This document shows positions 33,309 through 44,338 of a stretch of 64,000 bases of DNA, in pieces. The stretch spans positions 15,618,175-15,682,174 of the forward strand of contig JBBCBC010000025.1 in the NCBI GenBank assembly GCA_037126765.1, written 5' to 3'. Numbering within the stretch: position 1 is the stretch's first letter; each line of letters starts with the position of its first letter. This DNA comes from Stenogyne calaminthoides. Its lineage: Eukaryota > Streptophyta > Magnoliopsida > Lamiales > Lamiaceae. Position numbers and translations under genes: made by a program. Under the pieces are notes generated by a model. The model was given only the letters and a program-made list of their open reading frames with translations. It ran no database searches and was not told the origin of the DNA.

Positions 33309-33378
33309 AACTAACTTTGTGTTTTTTCTGTGCAGGTACGGGAAACTAACTTTGTGTATTTTCTGTGCAGGTACATGT
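33309..33378 (+). repeat. 35-bp tandem duplication with splice-like motif
   Basis: Two 35-bp copies (33309-33343, 33344-33378), each ending in tttctgtgcaggtac. The pyrimidine tract plus CAG/GTAC looks like a 3' splice site immediately followed by a donor-like GT. Confidence 0.75.
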
Positions 33379-33401
33379 GAGTGTGTGAGGGTGTGTGTGT
33401 G

Positions 33402-33960
33402 TGTTGGGCAGTGATGACAAAGTCCTAGTTCTCGAAATAATTGGGTGATGGTGTATTTGGATGTTGGACTAAAGAGGTGGAGATGTAATGTTTTGGGCTC
33501 TTTTTGAGTTGAGCCCATATAACTTTGGCCCAACATACTTTCTCTCATTCTTCTTATTTCACACGTTTTTAATTCCCCTTGGCAGCCTCCCCAATCTGCT
33601 CTCCAATTTGTTCAATGATTTGCCAATTTGTTCTCCATAATTGTGGAATTACCGGTTGGATTGATTATCCTCACCAATATAAATAGAGCATTCTTGTTAA
33701 TTTTTTGAACACACCAGGTATTAGAGAAACAGTGAGAAATACAGAAACTTTGAGAGAAGAGGGAGTGCTACCGGGGTTTGTGAGAGTGAGAAGAATCTTT
33801 GTGTAAACTCCATATACACCGTGTGAAACCCCAATTGAGAACAGAAGGTGTTCTGAGCCCGTTGTTCCTTCTCTATATTTTGTTTCTGGTTTTGCAGGTT
33901 TAATTGGTGTCGAGAAGAAGGAGAAAGACGGCGGATCCACCCAACAGTGGTATCAGAGCC
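33402..33960 (+). repeat. Foreign Copia LTR plus primer site inside the gag-only element
   Basis: TGTTGGGCAGTG (33402) to CACCCAACA (33946) gives a 545-bp LTR with inverted ends and a TATA-like ccaatataaatagag (33676-33690). TGGTATCAGAGCC starts two bases later (33948). The leader after it (33961-34108) leads straight to the polypurine tract of the host element. So the 5' end of a second element has been fused in, by recombination or template switching. Confidence 0.7.
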
Positions 33961-34122
33961 ATGGTCCCAGACGAAACGGTGTGGAGTAGTCCCCGGTGTT
34001 AAACAAATAAGACGGTGAAGCCTTGGTGAAAAAACGGGGGTCTCTATGGACTAGGCGATATTGACCTAGATAGAGCGGGTCGTTTGAGGGGAGGCTCGGT
34101 GGTCTTTGTTTGAGGGGAGGAT

Positions 34123-34311
34123 TGTTGGGGTATCAAACAATATCCCACATCAGAATAATATGGGAGGATCATAGGGTTTATTAGGATGGACACAATCTTA
34201 ATTGGAATGAGGCCTTTCGGGAGATGCCCAAAAACAAATTCGTGCGGGCTTGACCCAAATCGGACAATATCATACCAAAGGGGGGATTTGGGTCCATCCA
34301 GGGTCACAACA
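34123..34311 (+). repeat. 3' LTR of the gag-only element
   Basis: TGTTGGGGTATC...TCACAACA, 189 bp, same length as the 5' LTR, followed by GAGAC. Confidence 0.9.
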
Positions 34312-34316
34312 GAGAC

Positions 34317-35780
34317 ATTTAACAAAAAACGGATGTAGTATTTTAATTCAATAATCTCTAGCTTCCACATCGCTCGTTTTGAGAACTCCAACATCTTGTA
34401 GGGGGTGTTTTGAACCTCAACTTGGACAATAGAAACACTTATTTTTTGAAAAAGTGCTTCTAACTATTCTAGTTGGGCTCTAAAACAAGCCAGTAATATC
34501 GTTTTGTAACACGACTTTGCTGTAGAGCATGGAGGTATCTAGCATAGCATATACGTCGTCTTAGAAATGAGAATTGAATTCTTTATCTTAATGGCTTTAT
34601 TATATTAGTGCACATGCATGCTTCGGCGTCTCCTTGTGCAGCTGTAAAACAATATACAGATAAAAGTGTAATGTGACATGGGTGTTGCAAACTTGCAATA
34701 CAGTCCAGAAGAAAAGGAGGGGGAAAAAAGAGAAAAAACAGGACACGTACATATCTGTAATTTAGAACCACACGGATTGGAGTTGATTGTGACTCGGGCT
34801 TCAATTTGGTAATTGCATTGAATATTTCAAAAATGAAATTTGTATATGCCGTGTCACGCGAAATTGAAAATCTCTCTTTTATATGGTCCTAAACTAATTA
34901 AATAATTTTACTTATACATTAAACTCATTCTAAAATACTAAAATTTATAAGAAAATGTTAAAATCTAATAGAATTTATAGAATAAAAAATAGATTTTTTA
35001 AATTCAGCATATATAATCAAAATAAATTAAAAATATTAAATTATTAAAATTTAAATTTTACTTTTTTATATATGCAATATATATGTCAAATAAAAAATAA
35101 TCGTAAGAGGATGATTAGTTTGATTAGTAGTTCGTTAAAAATAGATTCATAACAAGATAGAAAATATGAGCGAAAAATAAAATGTAAAAATAAATATTTT
35201 TTAATTAATTGAAAGTTACACTTTTTGCTAGAACATGAAGTCCAGCCTTGTGTTTGCGAAAAATTATAAGTGATTATAGTCACTAAAAATTGTGTGTAGA
35301 AACAATTTAAAGTGTTTAATTTCTCTTTTATTATATTAAATAAACTCTCAAAAGTTATAAACTAAAAGCTTTAAAGGGAGTGTTTTTAATAACTAAACAT
35401 ATTAGTCTTTTTTAAATATTTTTAACTTTTTTTGCAAACACTGTCAATTTTTCTTTGAATTTTTTTATAAACACTATCAACTTCTACTACTAATCACTTT
35501 TCTATAATCACTAATTTTAATCAATTTTCAAAGTTATAATTTTTTTTTCAAACACCCCCCTAAAGAAGTGTGATTACACTTGTTTAAATAGATATTTAAT
35601 TTATTTCTAACGAATTTCTATTTCTATAAAATATTAACAGATTAAATGAAATTTATATTTGATTATTAAACATTGCCTTTCATTGACTTGACCAATGACT
35701 CTCGACTTGTATCTAATTGGTCACTCCCCCAACACCATTCCTTTGCCACAACAATCTTTATAGATTAATTACTTAATTAT
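34317..35780. other. AT-rich intergenic region with MITE-like remnants
   Basis: No intact gene. 35248-35562 has inverted ends (gtgtttgcgaaaaattataa... and ...aaagttataattttttttt followed by caaacacccc) and could be an hAT-like MITE of about 315 bp. 34399-34495 looks like a similar shorter remnant. The LRR gene fragment at 34774-34844 is listed separately. Confidence 0.4.
34774..34844 (+). pseudogene. Small LRR-receptor gene fragment
   Basis: About 70 bp match the exon sequence at 36094-36165 (shared blocks tgtgactc, ggcttcaat and attgcattgaatatttca). It corresponds to the LRR N-terminal cap stretch (DCDSGFN.VIALNIS). It stands alone, 1.1 kb upstream of the main gene, so it is a relic of an older duplication. 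Confidence 0.65.
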
Positions 35781-36591
35781 TTGAGCATTGACTCTTGACT
35801 TGCATATAATTGGCAACTCTCCCTCATATTAATATATTGAAATCAACTCATGTCTGCCATCATATTATAACTATATTGAAATCAAGCGTTATGGGGAGGG
35901 TTTCCCTATTTGTGATATTTGTAGTGCTCTTGATAGTTGAGTGTTTAAGGGGTTATGTTCTAGCTAGCAAATCGGGTAGTCGTACAATCAACTCCGATCA
36001 ATCTTCACTTCTTGCCTTGAAATCCTACATCTTTTCAGATCCTCGCAACATGTTAAAAAATAATTGGATAGTTAAAAATCCTGTTTGTAGTTGGATCGGA
36101 ATTAGTTGTGACTCTGGCTTCAATAGGGTGATTGCATTGAATATTTCACGTATGGAACTTGTAGGTCGTATTCCCCTAGAAATCAAAAATCTTTCTTCCC
36201 TTGTTTCTCTAGACATGAGTCGAAACTCTTTTAGTGGTCTTATTCCTCCGTCCATTTTCAACATGTCATCTTTACAAGTTTTAGTTCTGCGGGGCAATAA
36301 GTTAGCAAGTAGTTTGCCAATCGACATGTTCAAACATAGTCTTCATAGACTTAAAAAACTTGATATATCATCCAATTATGACTTGTATGGAGAAATTCCA
36401 TCGAGTTTGGATCAGTGCTCACAACTTGAATATATTGATTTATCATTGAATACATTTTCGGGACACGTGCCTAGACAAATTGGCACTTGAGCGAGCTCCG
36501 GATGTTGCGCCTTTATTAAAACAATTTCGGTGGTATGATCTCCATCTTAATTTGTACTATGAATTGTAAGTTGTTTCCGTTAATTTTTTAA

Positions 36592-36885
36592 GGCTCCGTT
36601 TGGATGGATGGATTTGAAATCCGTGGATTTCACACACAAATCACCACTCTCTCCACTTGAGTTGAATGAATTTACAAATACTTGGATTTGAGTCTAGTTT
36701 AAAATGGAGGGATTTCAAATCCTCATCAAAACCATGTCATTTGATATCCCCTCCTCTCTACCCTTCTCTTTCTCTCCCCCTTTCACTCTCATCTCTTGAC
36801 AATTCATGATTTGAAATATATGCATTCTTACATTTATTATTTTTCAAATTCATTCATTTCAAATCCTCCCTATCCAAATGGAGTC
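36592..36885. mobile_element. Tourist-like MITE in LRR intron 1
   Basis: 294 bp with imperfect inverted ends (ggctccgtttggatggatgg and ...ccaaatggagtc) and a TAA target duplication on both sides (36589-36591, 36886-36888). The inner parts of the ends also pair (ggatttgaaat/atttcaaatcc). It is a PIF/Harbinger-type non-autonomous element. Confidence 0.7.
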
Positions 36886-37087
36886 TAAACGAATTCATTG
36901 TGTCATTCAGTCTCATCTTCTGTTTTCGTTCTCTCTCGTGTCTTATGTATGCTTCTTTTTTTTTTCTCTTTTCAATAATTTTCTTTCGCAGAAGGGTTGT
37001 AAAATTATGTGTTTATTTAGGCATGCCCACTAACTCTTTAATTAGTTCAATTTACTAAATTCGTTTGAATCTCCTATAATTATACAG

Positions 37088-37231
37088 GTGTTATTCCAGA
37101 AGAGATTGGACAGCTTAATAAGTTACCAGAGCTGCATATGGACTCAAACAAATTGACGGGCTCTTTGCCTCCAACCATCTTCAACATATCTTCCTTGGAA
37201 GTACTTTGGTTATCATATAACATGATCAGTG
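37088..37231 (+). pseudogene. LRR exon 2
   Basis: 144 nt, tatacag before and gtatca after. Encodes VIPEEIGQLNKLPELHMDSN and NISSLEVLWLSYN. Phase 1 at both ends. Confidence 0.75.
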
Positions 37232-37536
37232 GTATCATTCTATACTCTTTCTCTTCGATCATTACGTGTTTCTTCTTTTAGGCTACGAACATTGTTTATG
37301 ATTGGGATCGACGTATTAGATGATTAATATTTTTTTGCTACTTCAACTTCACATTAATTTATATTTTCCTTTAGTTGATCCTATTATTATTTTATTGGTG
37401 TAGTTGAATTTATTAGTGAAGTACATTAGGATCAACCATGTATATTTTTTTACGTAGGTATATAAATAATATTTCTTTTAATTGTTTCTGGAGCATAATC
37501 TTTAATATTACTAATTAATATCTTACAAATATACAG

Positions 37537-37683
37537 GTATTATTCCAGAAGAGATTGGACTACTTAATCATTTACAGTGGTTGAATATTGGATATAACAA
37601 CTTGATGGGTCCTCTGCCTCGAATCATCTTCAATATATCATCTTTGACAATGCTTGATTTATCAGGGATAATAATGTTTGGTG
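37537..37683 (+). pseudogene. LRR exon 3
   Basis: 147 nt, atacag before and gtatga after. Encodes IIPEEIGLLNHLQWLNIGYN and IIFNISSLTMLDLSG. Clearly a duplicate of exon 2. Phase 1 at both ends. Confidence 0.75.
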
Positions 37684-38295
37684 GTATGATTCTAGCCCGC
37701 CTCCTTCTCTTATCTTCTGCTAATTCCCACACCCGACTACTTTAGCCCTGTTCCTCGCCGCCCCCAAACTTAATCTGTACATGTACAGTCATATGCAAGT
37801 TGATGTATATATTTCGTTTTTATGTATGTAGCAATTCAACCATATATATTTTTTTACGTAGTAATAATATTCAGAGAAATCCGTTTGTTTCTCTGGAAAC
37901 AAAAGGATAATAAATCATTTCTTACTATTTCAAGTATTTGTTATTATTTATGCATTTTTCCTCCGGCCCAAAAGCCCGTACTCTATTTTCTCATTTTGGT
38001 TGGATTATTCATACCACCTCCTATGTGGTATTGTTAATACCAAGAACTATTTCTTGAATTCCCATGTTAAAATACATATTAGCAAATATGTGAAAAAAAA
38101 ATCAAATATCTCATATATACAAATAAAATATATCATATGATTTCACATCCATTCTAATATCATATCACTAAACAAACGGGCTTTCAATATATATCATGTT
38201 CTTAATGATTTGATTATGATGCTTTTAATTGTTTATGGACATATGCATAATGTTTTATAATTAAATTGATATATTATATTCTTATAATTATACAG
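37684..38295. other. LRR intron 3
   Basis: 612 bp AT-rich intron with the usual gt...ag borders; no other feature is seen. The short ORF at 37822 is spurious. Confidence 0.6.
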
Positions 38296-38433
38296 TTGTT
38301 CCACAAGAGATTGGGCATCTTAATAATTTACTAGCGCTGTATTTGGAGTCAAACAATTTGACGGAAAAGCCTCCACCCATCTTCAACATATCTTCCTTGA
38401 AATTACTTTGGTTATCAGATAACATGATCAGTG
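38296..38433 (+). pseudogene. LRR exon 4
   Basis: 138 nt, tatacag before and gtacga after. Encodes VPQEIGHLNNLLALYLESNN and NISSLKLLWLSDN. Closer to exon 2 than to exon 3 in its second half. Phase 1 at both ends. 38434-38773 after it is AT-rich with no further exon. Confidence 0.72.
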
Positions 38434-38773
38434 GTACGATTCTAGCCTCTTTCTCTTGTAGAATTATTTCTTGTCATAAAGATGTCAAAGTAACCGATTA
38501 AGTAATGGGCATTGGACCAATTTCTTGTTGTCACAACATAAATTTACAATTGATTAAATACATACTTTAAGTAATTAAGATGTCATGACTATATAATTTT
38601 TTTTAACGAAAAATCTGAATAGGAGAAGGACAAAATGGAAAGTCAACTGTCATTTGTTAACAATTTGATCTAAAACCTGCAATGTTGAAAAAAATAGCAG
38701 GTAAATAATAAAAAAAAAAAATTGTTCTGGAGTTTCTTTATCAACATTATTGTTTGATTTCATTTCTGTGTTT

Positions 38774-38965
38774 TGTTAATGAGCGATAGGTTCAGGACTA
38801 TAAGGAATTGTAATCTCCTCTAATTGAGGGATTTGATATGTTATTGCTCTCTTTATATAATTACAAGATGTACAACAAATTACTAAAGATATAATTTATT
38901 GTAATAATTGATTGACAATTAAATGTCACATAACTTCTAGATTGTTCCTTTCATTAACCTTAACA
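38774..38965 (-). repeat. 3' LTR (192 bp) of the Copia element
   Basis: Plus-strand termini TGTTAATG and CCTTAACA form an inverted pair. The minus strand carries TATATAAAGAGAGC as TATA box (about 38848-38862). Only one LTR is present, so the left border rests on termini only. Confidence 0.65.
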
Positions 38966-38976
38966 CCCCCCTCAAG

Positions 38977-41900
38977 CGATGCGGATGGGGACCAACACAG
39001 AGCTTGGACCGAAAAAACTCAAAGAGCGGACGAGGAAGACTTTTGGTGAAGATGTCCGCCAACTGAAGAGGAAAAGGAACAAAACGTGTAGAGAGCTTTC
39101 CACTGGAGATGATTTCTCAAACGAAGTGATGGTCGATATCAATATGCTTTGCCGGTTTATGGGCAACAGGATTTTGACTTTAAAAAAATCGCACTCTTGT
39201 TATCACATAATAAAACAGGAGGCGAGGAGGGTAAAGCACGGAGGTCATGAAGAAGATTAGTGATCCAAATGACCTCAGCAGCAACATTCGCCATAGCACG
39301 GTACTCAGATTCACATCTGGAGCGGGCAACAGTCGGCTGTTTCTTCGCACTCCATGAGACAAGATTAGGACCAAACAACTATCCCAATTAGCGTCAGAAT
39401 AGCCCAAAAGCCCAAATTTACCCCTCTCGAAGGTAAGACCATGATCAAGAGTGTGCTTCACATACCGAAGAATTCCTTTAAGTGCTAGAAAGTGATCGAT
39501 GGTTGGGGCGGACTGAAACTAACTAATGGTGTTTACCGCATACGAGAGATCTGGTCGAGTGATTGTCAGATTTTGAAGAGCACCCACCAAAGAATGATAG
39601 AGTGTGGGATCTGAAATGAGAGTACCCGACATACGAAGAACTTCACTCGGAGCCTGAGGAGTAGAGACCGGCTTGGCATTGAGTAAATCATCCCGAAGAA
39701 GGATATCATGAGCATATTTGGACTGACTGAGAAATAAACCATTATCAGTGTAATGAACCTCCAACCCCAAGAAGTAGTTCAAATGACCCAAGTCCTTAAT
39801 TGCAAATTCACGACGAATTTGAGAGACCAAGTTGTCAACAAGGGCGGAGACATTTCCCATCACGATGATGTCATCCACGTATAAAAGCAAGTACAAAGTA
39901 GAAGATCCTCTCTGAAAGACAAACAAGGAGGTGTCGGTTGTACTGCATATGAACCCGCGTGTAAGTAAGAATGTACTAAATAGAAGAAACCAGGCCCAAT
40001 GAGCTTGTTTTAGGCCATAAATAGCCTTTTGAAGAAGGTAGACATGAGTGGGGAATTTGGGATCCGTGTAACCTGGTGGCTGCTCCATATAAATGGGCTT
40101 GTCAAGAAGCCCATGTAGAAAGACATTATTCACATCCAGTTGACGAAGGGGCCAATTGTTCATGACAGCAAGAGCGAGAATAATACGAACAATCTAGCCT
40201 TAACAACTGGACTGAATGTGTGAGTGAAATCGAAGCCTGGAATTTGAGTGAAACCCTGGGCAATCAAAAGAGCTTTGTAACGATCAATTGAACCATTAAC
40301 AAGGAATTTCGTACGAAAAAACCCACTTTGAGCCAACAATGTTGCATTCTCAGGACGAGGAACAAGAATCCAAGTGCGATTAGAATGAAGAGCCTTTAAT
40401 TCTGCATCCAATGCTGCAACCCAATGAGACGATTTGGCAGCAGATTTGAAATCACGGGGTTCAGACGTAGCATGCAAGGCAGAAAACAGAGCACTGTGGG
40501 CAACGTGAGCCATGTTCGGAGGATGCTTGAGCTTAAATATGTCATCTTGAGCACGAGTACACATGGTATGAGTGCGTACAAGAGGAGCAGGAGCAGGAGC
40601 AGGAGGAGCCGAAGCCTGCTCAGGTGGATGAACAAATGGAGCTGGAGCTTCAACATGAATCTCGGGATCAATATGAACTTGTGGAACGGAGGCAAAAGTC
40701 GGAGCAGCCTCCTCAAGAGCACAAGTAGTGCATGAGGATGGCGTGGGAGTAGGCACAAGTGATGAAGATGACTGTTGGGAGGATGCAGAAGCCGAATCTA
40801 TGAGAGGAGTCGGGGTCGAATCCAAAAATGAAGAGTATTCAAGCTCATGAGCCGCACGAGAGTTGACCGGTCTAGAGAAAGAAAGGCAGTCTTCATCGAA
40901 TTGTGCATGACGGGTTATATAGATTCTAGAGGAACTGGGTTCCATGCAACGAAAGCCCTTATGCTGAGAACTATAACCAAGAAAGATACAAGGCACACTC
41001 TTCGGATAAAACTTGTTAGCCGCATAATTGCGTAGACAGGAATAAACACGATAACTGAAAACATGAAAATTCTCATAACCTGGAGAAATAGAGAACAAAA
41101 GCTCAAAGGGAGATTGATTACCCAGAATAGAAGGCGGAAGTCGATTAATGATATAAACGGCAGAACTAAAAGCCTCTACCCAATACTTAGCCGGAAGAGA
41201 AGCATGGAACAACATAGCCAAACCCATTTCTGTGATGTGCATGTGTTTGCGTTCGGCCCTGCCATTCTGTGCAGGAGTATACGGGCAAGACATAGAATGA
41301 TGAATGTCGAATTTAAGAAAAAAACCTTCATCCTATTGTTCATAAATTCAGTGCCCCCATCAGACTGAAAAACCTTGATCTTACGAGAAAATTGATTCTC
41401 AACAAAAGCTTTAAATTCTCAAACACAACATAGAAATCTGATTTTAATTTCAACGGATAAAACCAACTGAACCAAGAATAATCATCGATAAACACAACAT
41501 AATAACCATAACCAGAAGCAGATAAAACAGGAGCAGGACCCCATAGATCATAGTGAATTAGATCCAAAACAGCAGTAGCACGCTTATTAATAATAGTAAA
41601 TGATAAGTGTTTACTCTTGGCTAACTGGCAAGAGGCACAAACAATAGGTTTAGGAAATAATGAAGTAATAGAGACAAGGCCTAATTTATTCAACAAAGCA
41701 ATAGAATCAAAAGCAGCATGTCCAAGTCGTTGATGCCAAAGTTTAAAAGAGCCCTGAACCTTTGCACCATTTAATGCAGCAATTAAAGCAGCCTGACCTC
41801 GCTCCAGTATATAAAGTCCGTGTTCATGCTGACCTCTTGCCATAGGCATCCCTATTTTTCGATTCTGAATTTCAAAAGAATCAGCATTGAAAAGAACATT

Positions 41901-42300
41901 AACAGGATAATCGCTCCAGTATATAAAGTCCGTGTTCATCTTGACCTCTTTACCATAGCATCCTCGTTTTTTAGATTCACGAATTTCAAAAGAATCAAGA
42001 TTGAAAAGAACATTAACGGGATAATCGCTAGTTAATTTGCGATGGACAACGGGTTCTTCGTAAAGATCTTGATGCGACCAAAACATCCAAAGAAAGAAAA
42101 AATCACGAGATAAAACATATGAACCCAGATGAGATATAGAAAGTTTAGCACCATTACCCACAACGACTTTTTTCATAACCATTATAAGAAGACAAGGAGT
42201 CCAAATTTGCGTGATGATTAAATCATGTGAGTCGTTGTCCCAAAGTCAAGATACCAATCGGAAGAGGCCGATGGGCTAAGAAAGCATCTAGCATTGAAGG
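38977..42300 (-). pseudogene. pol: Copia pol: protease, integrase, RT, RNase H with breaks
   Basis: Minus-strand order: zinc-knuckle remnant CRQSGHYA and protease stretch DWYLDFGTTTHM (about 42220-42390), where the active-site Ser-Gly reads Phe-Gly. Integrase zinc and core region at 41340-41790 (LWHQRLGHAAF, CASCQLAKSK, DLWGPAPVLSASGYGYYV). Integrase end and linker at 40160-41293 (PYTPAQNGRAERKH with the catalytic Glu, FLGYSSQHKGFRC). RT at 39519-40330 (QLDVNNVFLHG, AIYGLKQAHWAWF, catalytic LLYVDDIIVMG intact). RNase H at 38977-39461 (VSWSAKKQPTVARSRCESEYRA, split over the usual DANWD). At least four frame changes. A 112-bp tandem duplication lies at 41800-42023. Confidence 0.88.
41800..42023 (-). 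repeat. 112-bp tandem duplication in integrase-upstream region
   Basis: cgctccagtatataaagtcc recurs at 41800 and 41912, and a third partial start lies at 42022. Because 112 is not a multiple of three, the second copy is read in another frame (DFIYW versus GLYILE). Confidence 0.8.
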
Positions 42301-42392
42301 CACTCGCTAGATTAGCTTTGTGGAGAGTTTGGATCACCATATCGCTCGGGACGATAGAAATAGCGTAGTGGCCCGATTGACGACAAATTTGA

Positions 42393-44099
42393 TGTTGGGA
42401 TATTTTAGTTTTTGATGAATTATGCCAAAACATTATCAACTTGTGTTTTGAAGCTAATCTCGGATAACAAGTTGAGGGAACGACGAATGAACGTGAGGGG
42501 GAAACTCACGAAATCGCATTTAAGATGATCGAGATCGAGGTAGAAATTTCGAATTCGTCGAGATCGGATGAGTAAGAAGAGTTCGAGTTAACTCGATGAG
42601 CTGTGCAAAATCGGAAGAAGAAAAGCTAAGCCACCGATCGTGAAGAATCGAAAGGTCAAATGATCGAGATGGCATGGGTATTCGACCGATCGGATGATCG
42701 TAAAAACCCGAATGAGCTGATATGGTGATCGGGAAGAGCGCATAAAACGTCGATCGAAAAGAACCGCACGGAGAAGATCGGGAAGAAGGTTAGGGATCGG
42801 AAGAGGAGCGGATGAGACTAATCGAGATCGGATATGAAGATGATCGGATGATCAAGATCGAGCGTGATTGAGATCGGATGTCTTAAACCGATATAAAACC
42901 TAATGTCTTCGACTGATGTTATCTGAGATGTTGATATGAAGATGTTGATCTGATCGGTCGAAATTTCGTCGGATCAAAGAAGAAATCAGATAGCCTGAGT
43001 CAAAGTGACTGAAGGTCAGGATGTCTGAAGTCATAGAATCGAACTCGGTCGGCTGAAAATGTCGGTATCTGATCGAGATAAGGTCCGGCCAAGAGAAGTC
43101 TGCTTGAATCAAGTATCCCGAGGCTCGGATAAACCCGAGGCTCGGATGAGAATCAAGACTCGGATGTCTCTGAAGACACTTGAGACTCGAGAGAATCTGA
43201 ATGATTCCAAAGGCGAGGAATCACGGAATATAGCCGATTAGAATCGGTGACGTGGACCAATGAGAGGGAAGACAACAAGCACAGAAGAAGTGCCAGACTT
43301 ACAAGAATAGTATGGATGTGAATGTGATTCTCTCCAACGGTAACATTCAAATCCACACTATAAATACAAGGTCTTTCATCATTCTAAGGTGTGGATGCGT
43401 GGAGATTATAGCACGAGATGCTACAGAGCCAAAGAGAGTTATACCCAAAACATTCCCACCCTAGAACACAAGTCTGTAGATATACAAATATGTTCAAGAG
43501 TGTTCTAGAACCCAATCTAAGCAACCCACGATGTATCCTAAGCTTAGAGAGATTTTCCCTACCTTAGCATTGAGGCTAAACAAATGTAAGGGAAAATCTC
43601 AACCTAGTTGGAAACCAAACAAACCTTACCCAAATCAGTCGGTTAAGTTTGTAGGTGAGTGTGAACTCGGTAAACATCTAGCAATCCCGAAAGGGAGGGT
43701 AGGCAATCCCGAGTGAGGGTGATAAGTCCCGATTGGAGTGTGAACTCGTTAAACATCTAGAGGCGAACCCGAGAGGGTGATAAGTCCAGTTGGAGTGAGA
43801 GCTCGTTAAATATCTAGAGGCGAACCCGAGAGGGTGATAAGTCCAGTTTGAAGGAATTTCCCTAGGAACAGGGAGAGTGGATGTAGGAGCTTGAACCTCC
43901 GAACCACTATAATTTGTTATGTTCTTTATTGCTTTATGTTCTTATCTTGTCATATGCATTCGATTATAAGCAAAACACAACACATGAGCTTAAAATGGAA
44001 AAATATGTATTCACCATTCCTTCACCCCTGTTTTTATATGCACTGAACAGAAATGTTTGCTTCCGCACGCGCAAAATGGGTTTTCCACCGAGACCATCA
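42393..44099 (+). repeat. 1.7 kb LTR of the array family
   Basis: TGTTGGGATATTTTAG...GAGACCATCA. TATA box ctataaatac at 43358-43367, preceded by an inverted repeat (about 43314-43355, one mismatch). A roughly 57-bp tandem duplication (ggagtg...ctcgttaaa.atctagagg) lies at 43734-43850. 42430-43250 is strongly altered at CAG/CTG positions compared with 58381-58800. Confidence 0.8.
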
Positions 44100-44338
44100 A
44101 TTGGTATCAGAGCGGGGAGTTCAACAGATCACTATTTTCAAAGTGATCGCCTGAGCTGATCCATTTTTAAAACCCGTTTCTGATCTGATACCATCAATTG
44201 GTATCAGAGCGGGTAGTTCAAAAGGTCACTAGTTTTTCAAAGTGACCACCTGAACTGATCTTTTTAAACAAAAACCCGATCTCTGTATAAATGCATATAT
44301 TTTAAATGTTTTGGCGTCATTATCAAAAAGGGGGAAAT
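44100..44338 (+). promoter_or_regulatory. Minimal interior: duplicated primer-binding site and polypurine tract
   Basis: TTGGTATCAGAGCGGG occurs at 44101 and again near 44199, so about 97 bp are duplicated in tandem (gatctgataccatcaattgg joins them). The polypurine tract aaaaagggggaaat lies at 44325-44338 directly before the next LTR. Confidence 0.8.

Larger units (their letters stand above)
31370..34311 (+). mobile_element. Gag-only Copia element (TR-GAG-like), 2.9 kb, with embedded foreign LTR
   Basis: Two 189-bp LTRs (31370-31558 and 34123-34311) are flanked by the duplication GAGAC (31365-31369 and 34312-34316). A primer site (31560 on) and a polypurine tract (tttgaggggaggat, 34109-34122) are in place. 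The only coding region is gag with a CCHC knuckle; no protease, integrase, RT or RNase H is present. It would depend on proteins of a related element. A 545-bp LTR with its own primer site (33402-33960) lies inside, making the element chimeric. Confidence 0.88.
35891..38433 (+). pseudogene. LRR receptor-like gene, 5' part, broken and without kinase
   Basis: Exon 1 (35891-36532) starts with a signal peptide (MGRVSLFVIFVVLLIVECL), preferred over an upstream Met at 35810 because a hydrophobic secretion signal follows at once. Then comes the LRR N-terminal cap (DQSSLLALKSYIFSDP...CSWIGISCDS, with the paired Cys) and about five LRRs (LVSLDMSRNSFSGLIPPSI). A one-base loss near 36484 and a TAA at 36517-36519 break exon 1. 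Three further exons follow, each coding two LRRs: 37088-37231, 37537-37683 and 38296-38433, all with AG/GT borders. The pattern is that of subfamily XII-type immune or developmental receptor kinases, but no transmembrane or kinase part is present before a Copia insertion at 38774. Confidence 0.8.
38774..42392 (-). mobile_element. Copia retrotransposon, 5' part lost
   Basis: Minus-strand element with 3' LTR (38965 to 38774), polypurine tract (minus TTGAGGGGGG at about 38966-38976), RNase H, RT, integrase and gag-protease boundary. The short LTR and the typical end of RNase H close to the polypurine tract fit Ale-like Copia elements. At 42392/42393 it is cut by an unrelated LTR, and no 5' LTR is seen on the far side within the window. 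It lies in what was the LRR gene. Confidence 0.85.

Noticed and set aside
33051..33548. 165-codon minus-strand ORF rich in His, Lys, Ser, Thr
   Set aside because: It is a shadow of the TGTGCTC low-complexity repeat.
35810..35890. Upstream Met at 35810 as start of the LRR protein
   Set aside because: The 27 residues before the Met at 35891 are unlike a receptor N-terminus and would bury the signal peptide.
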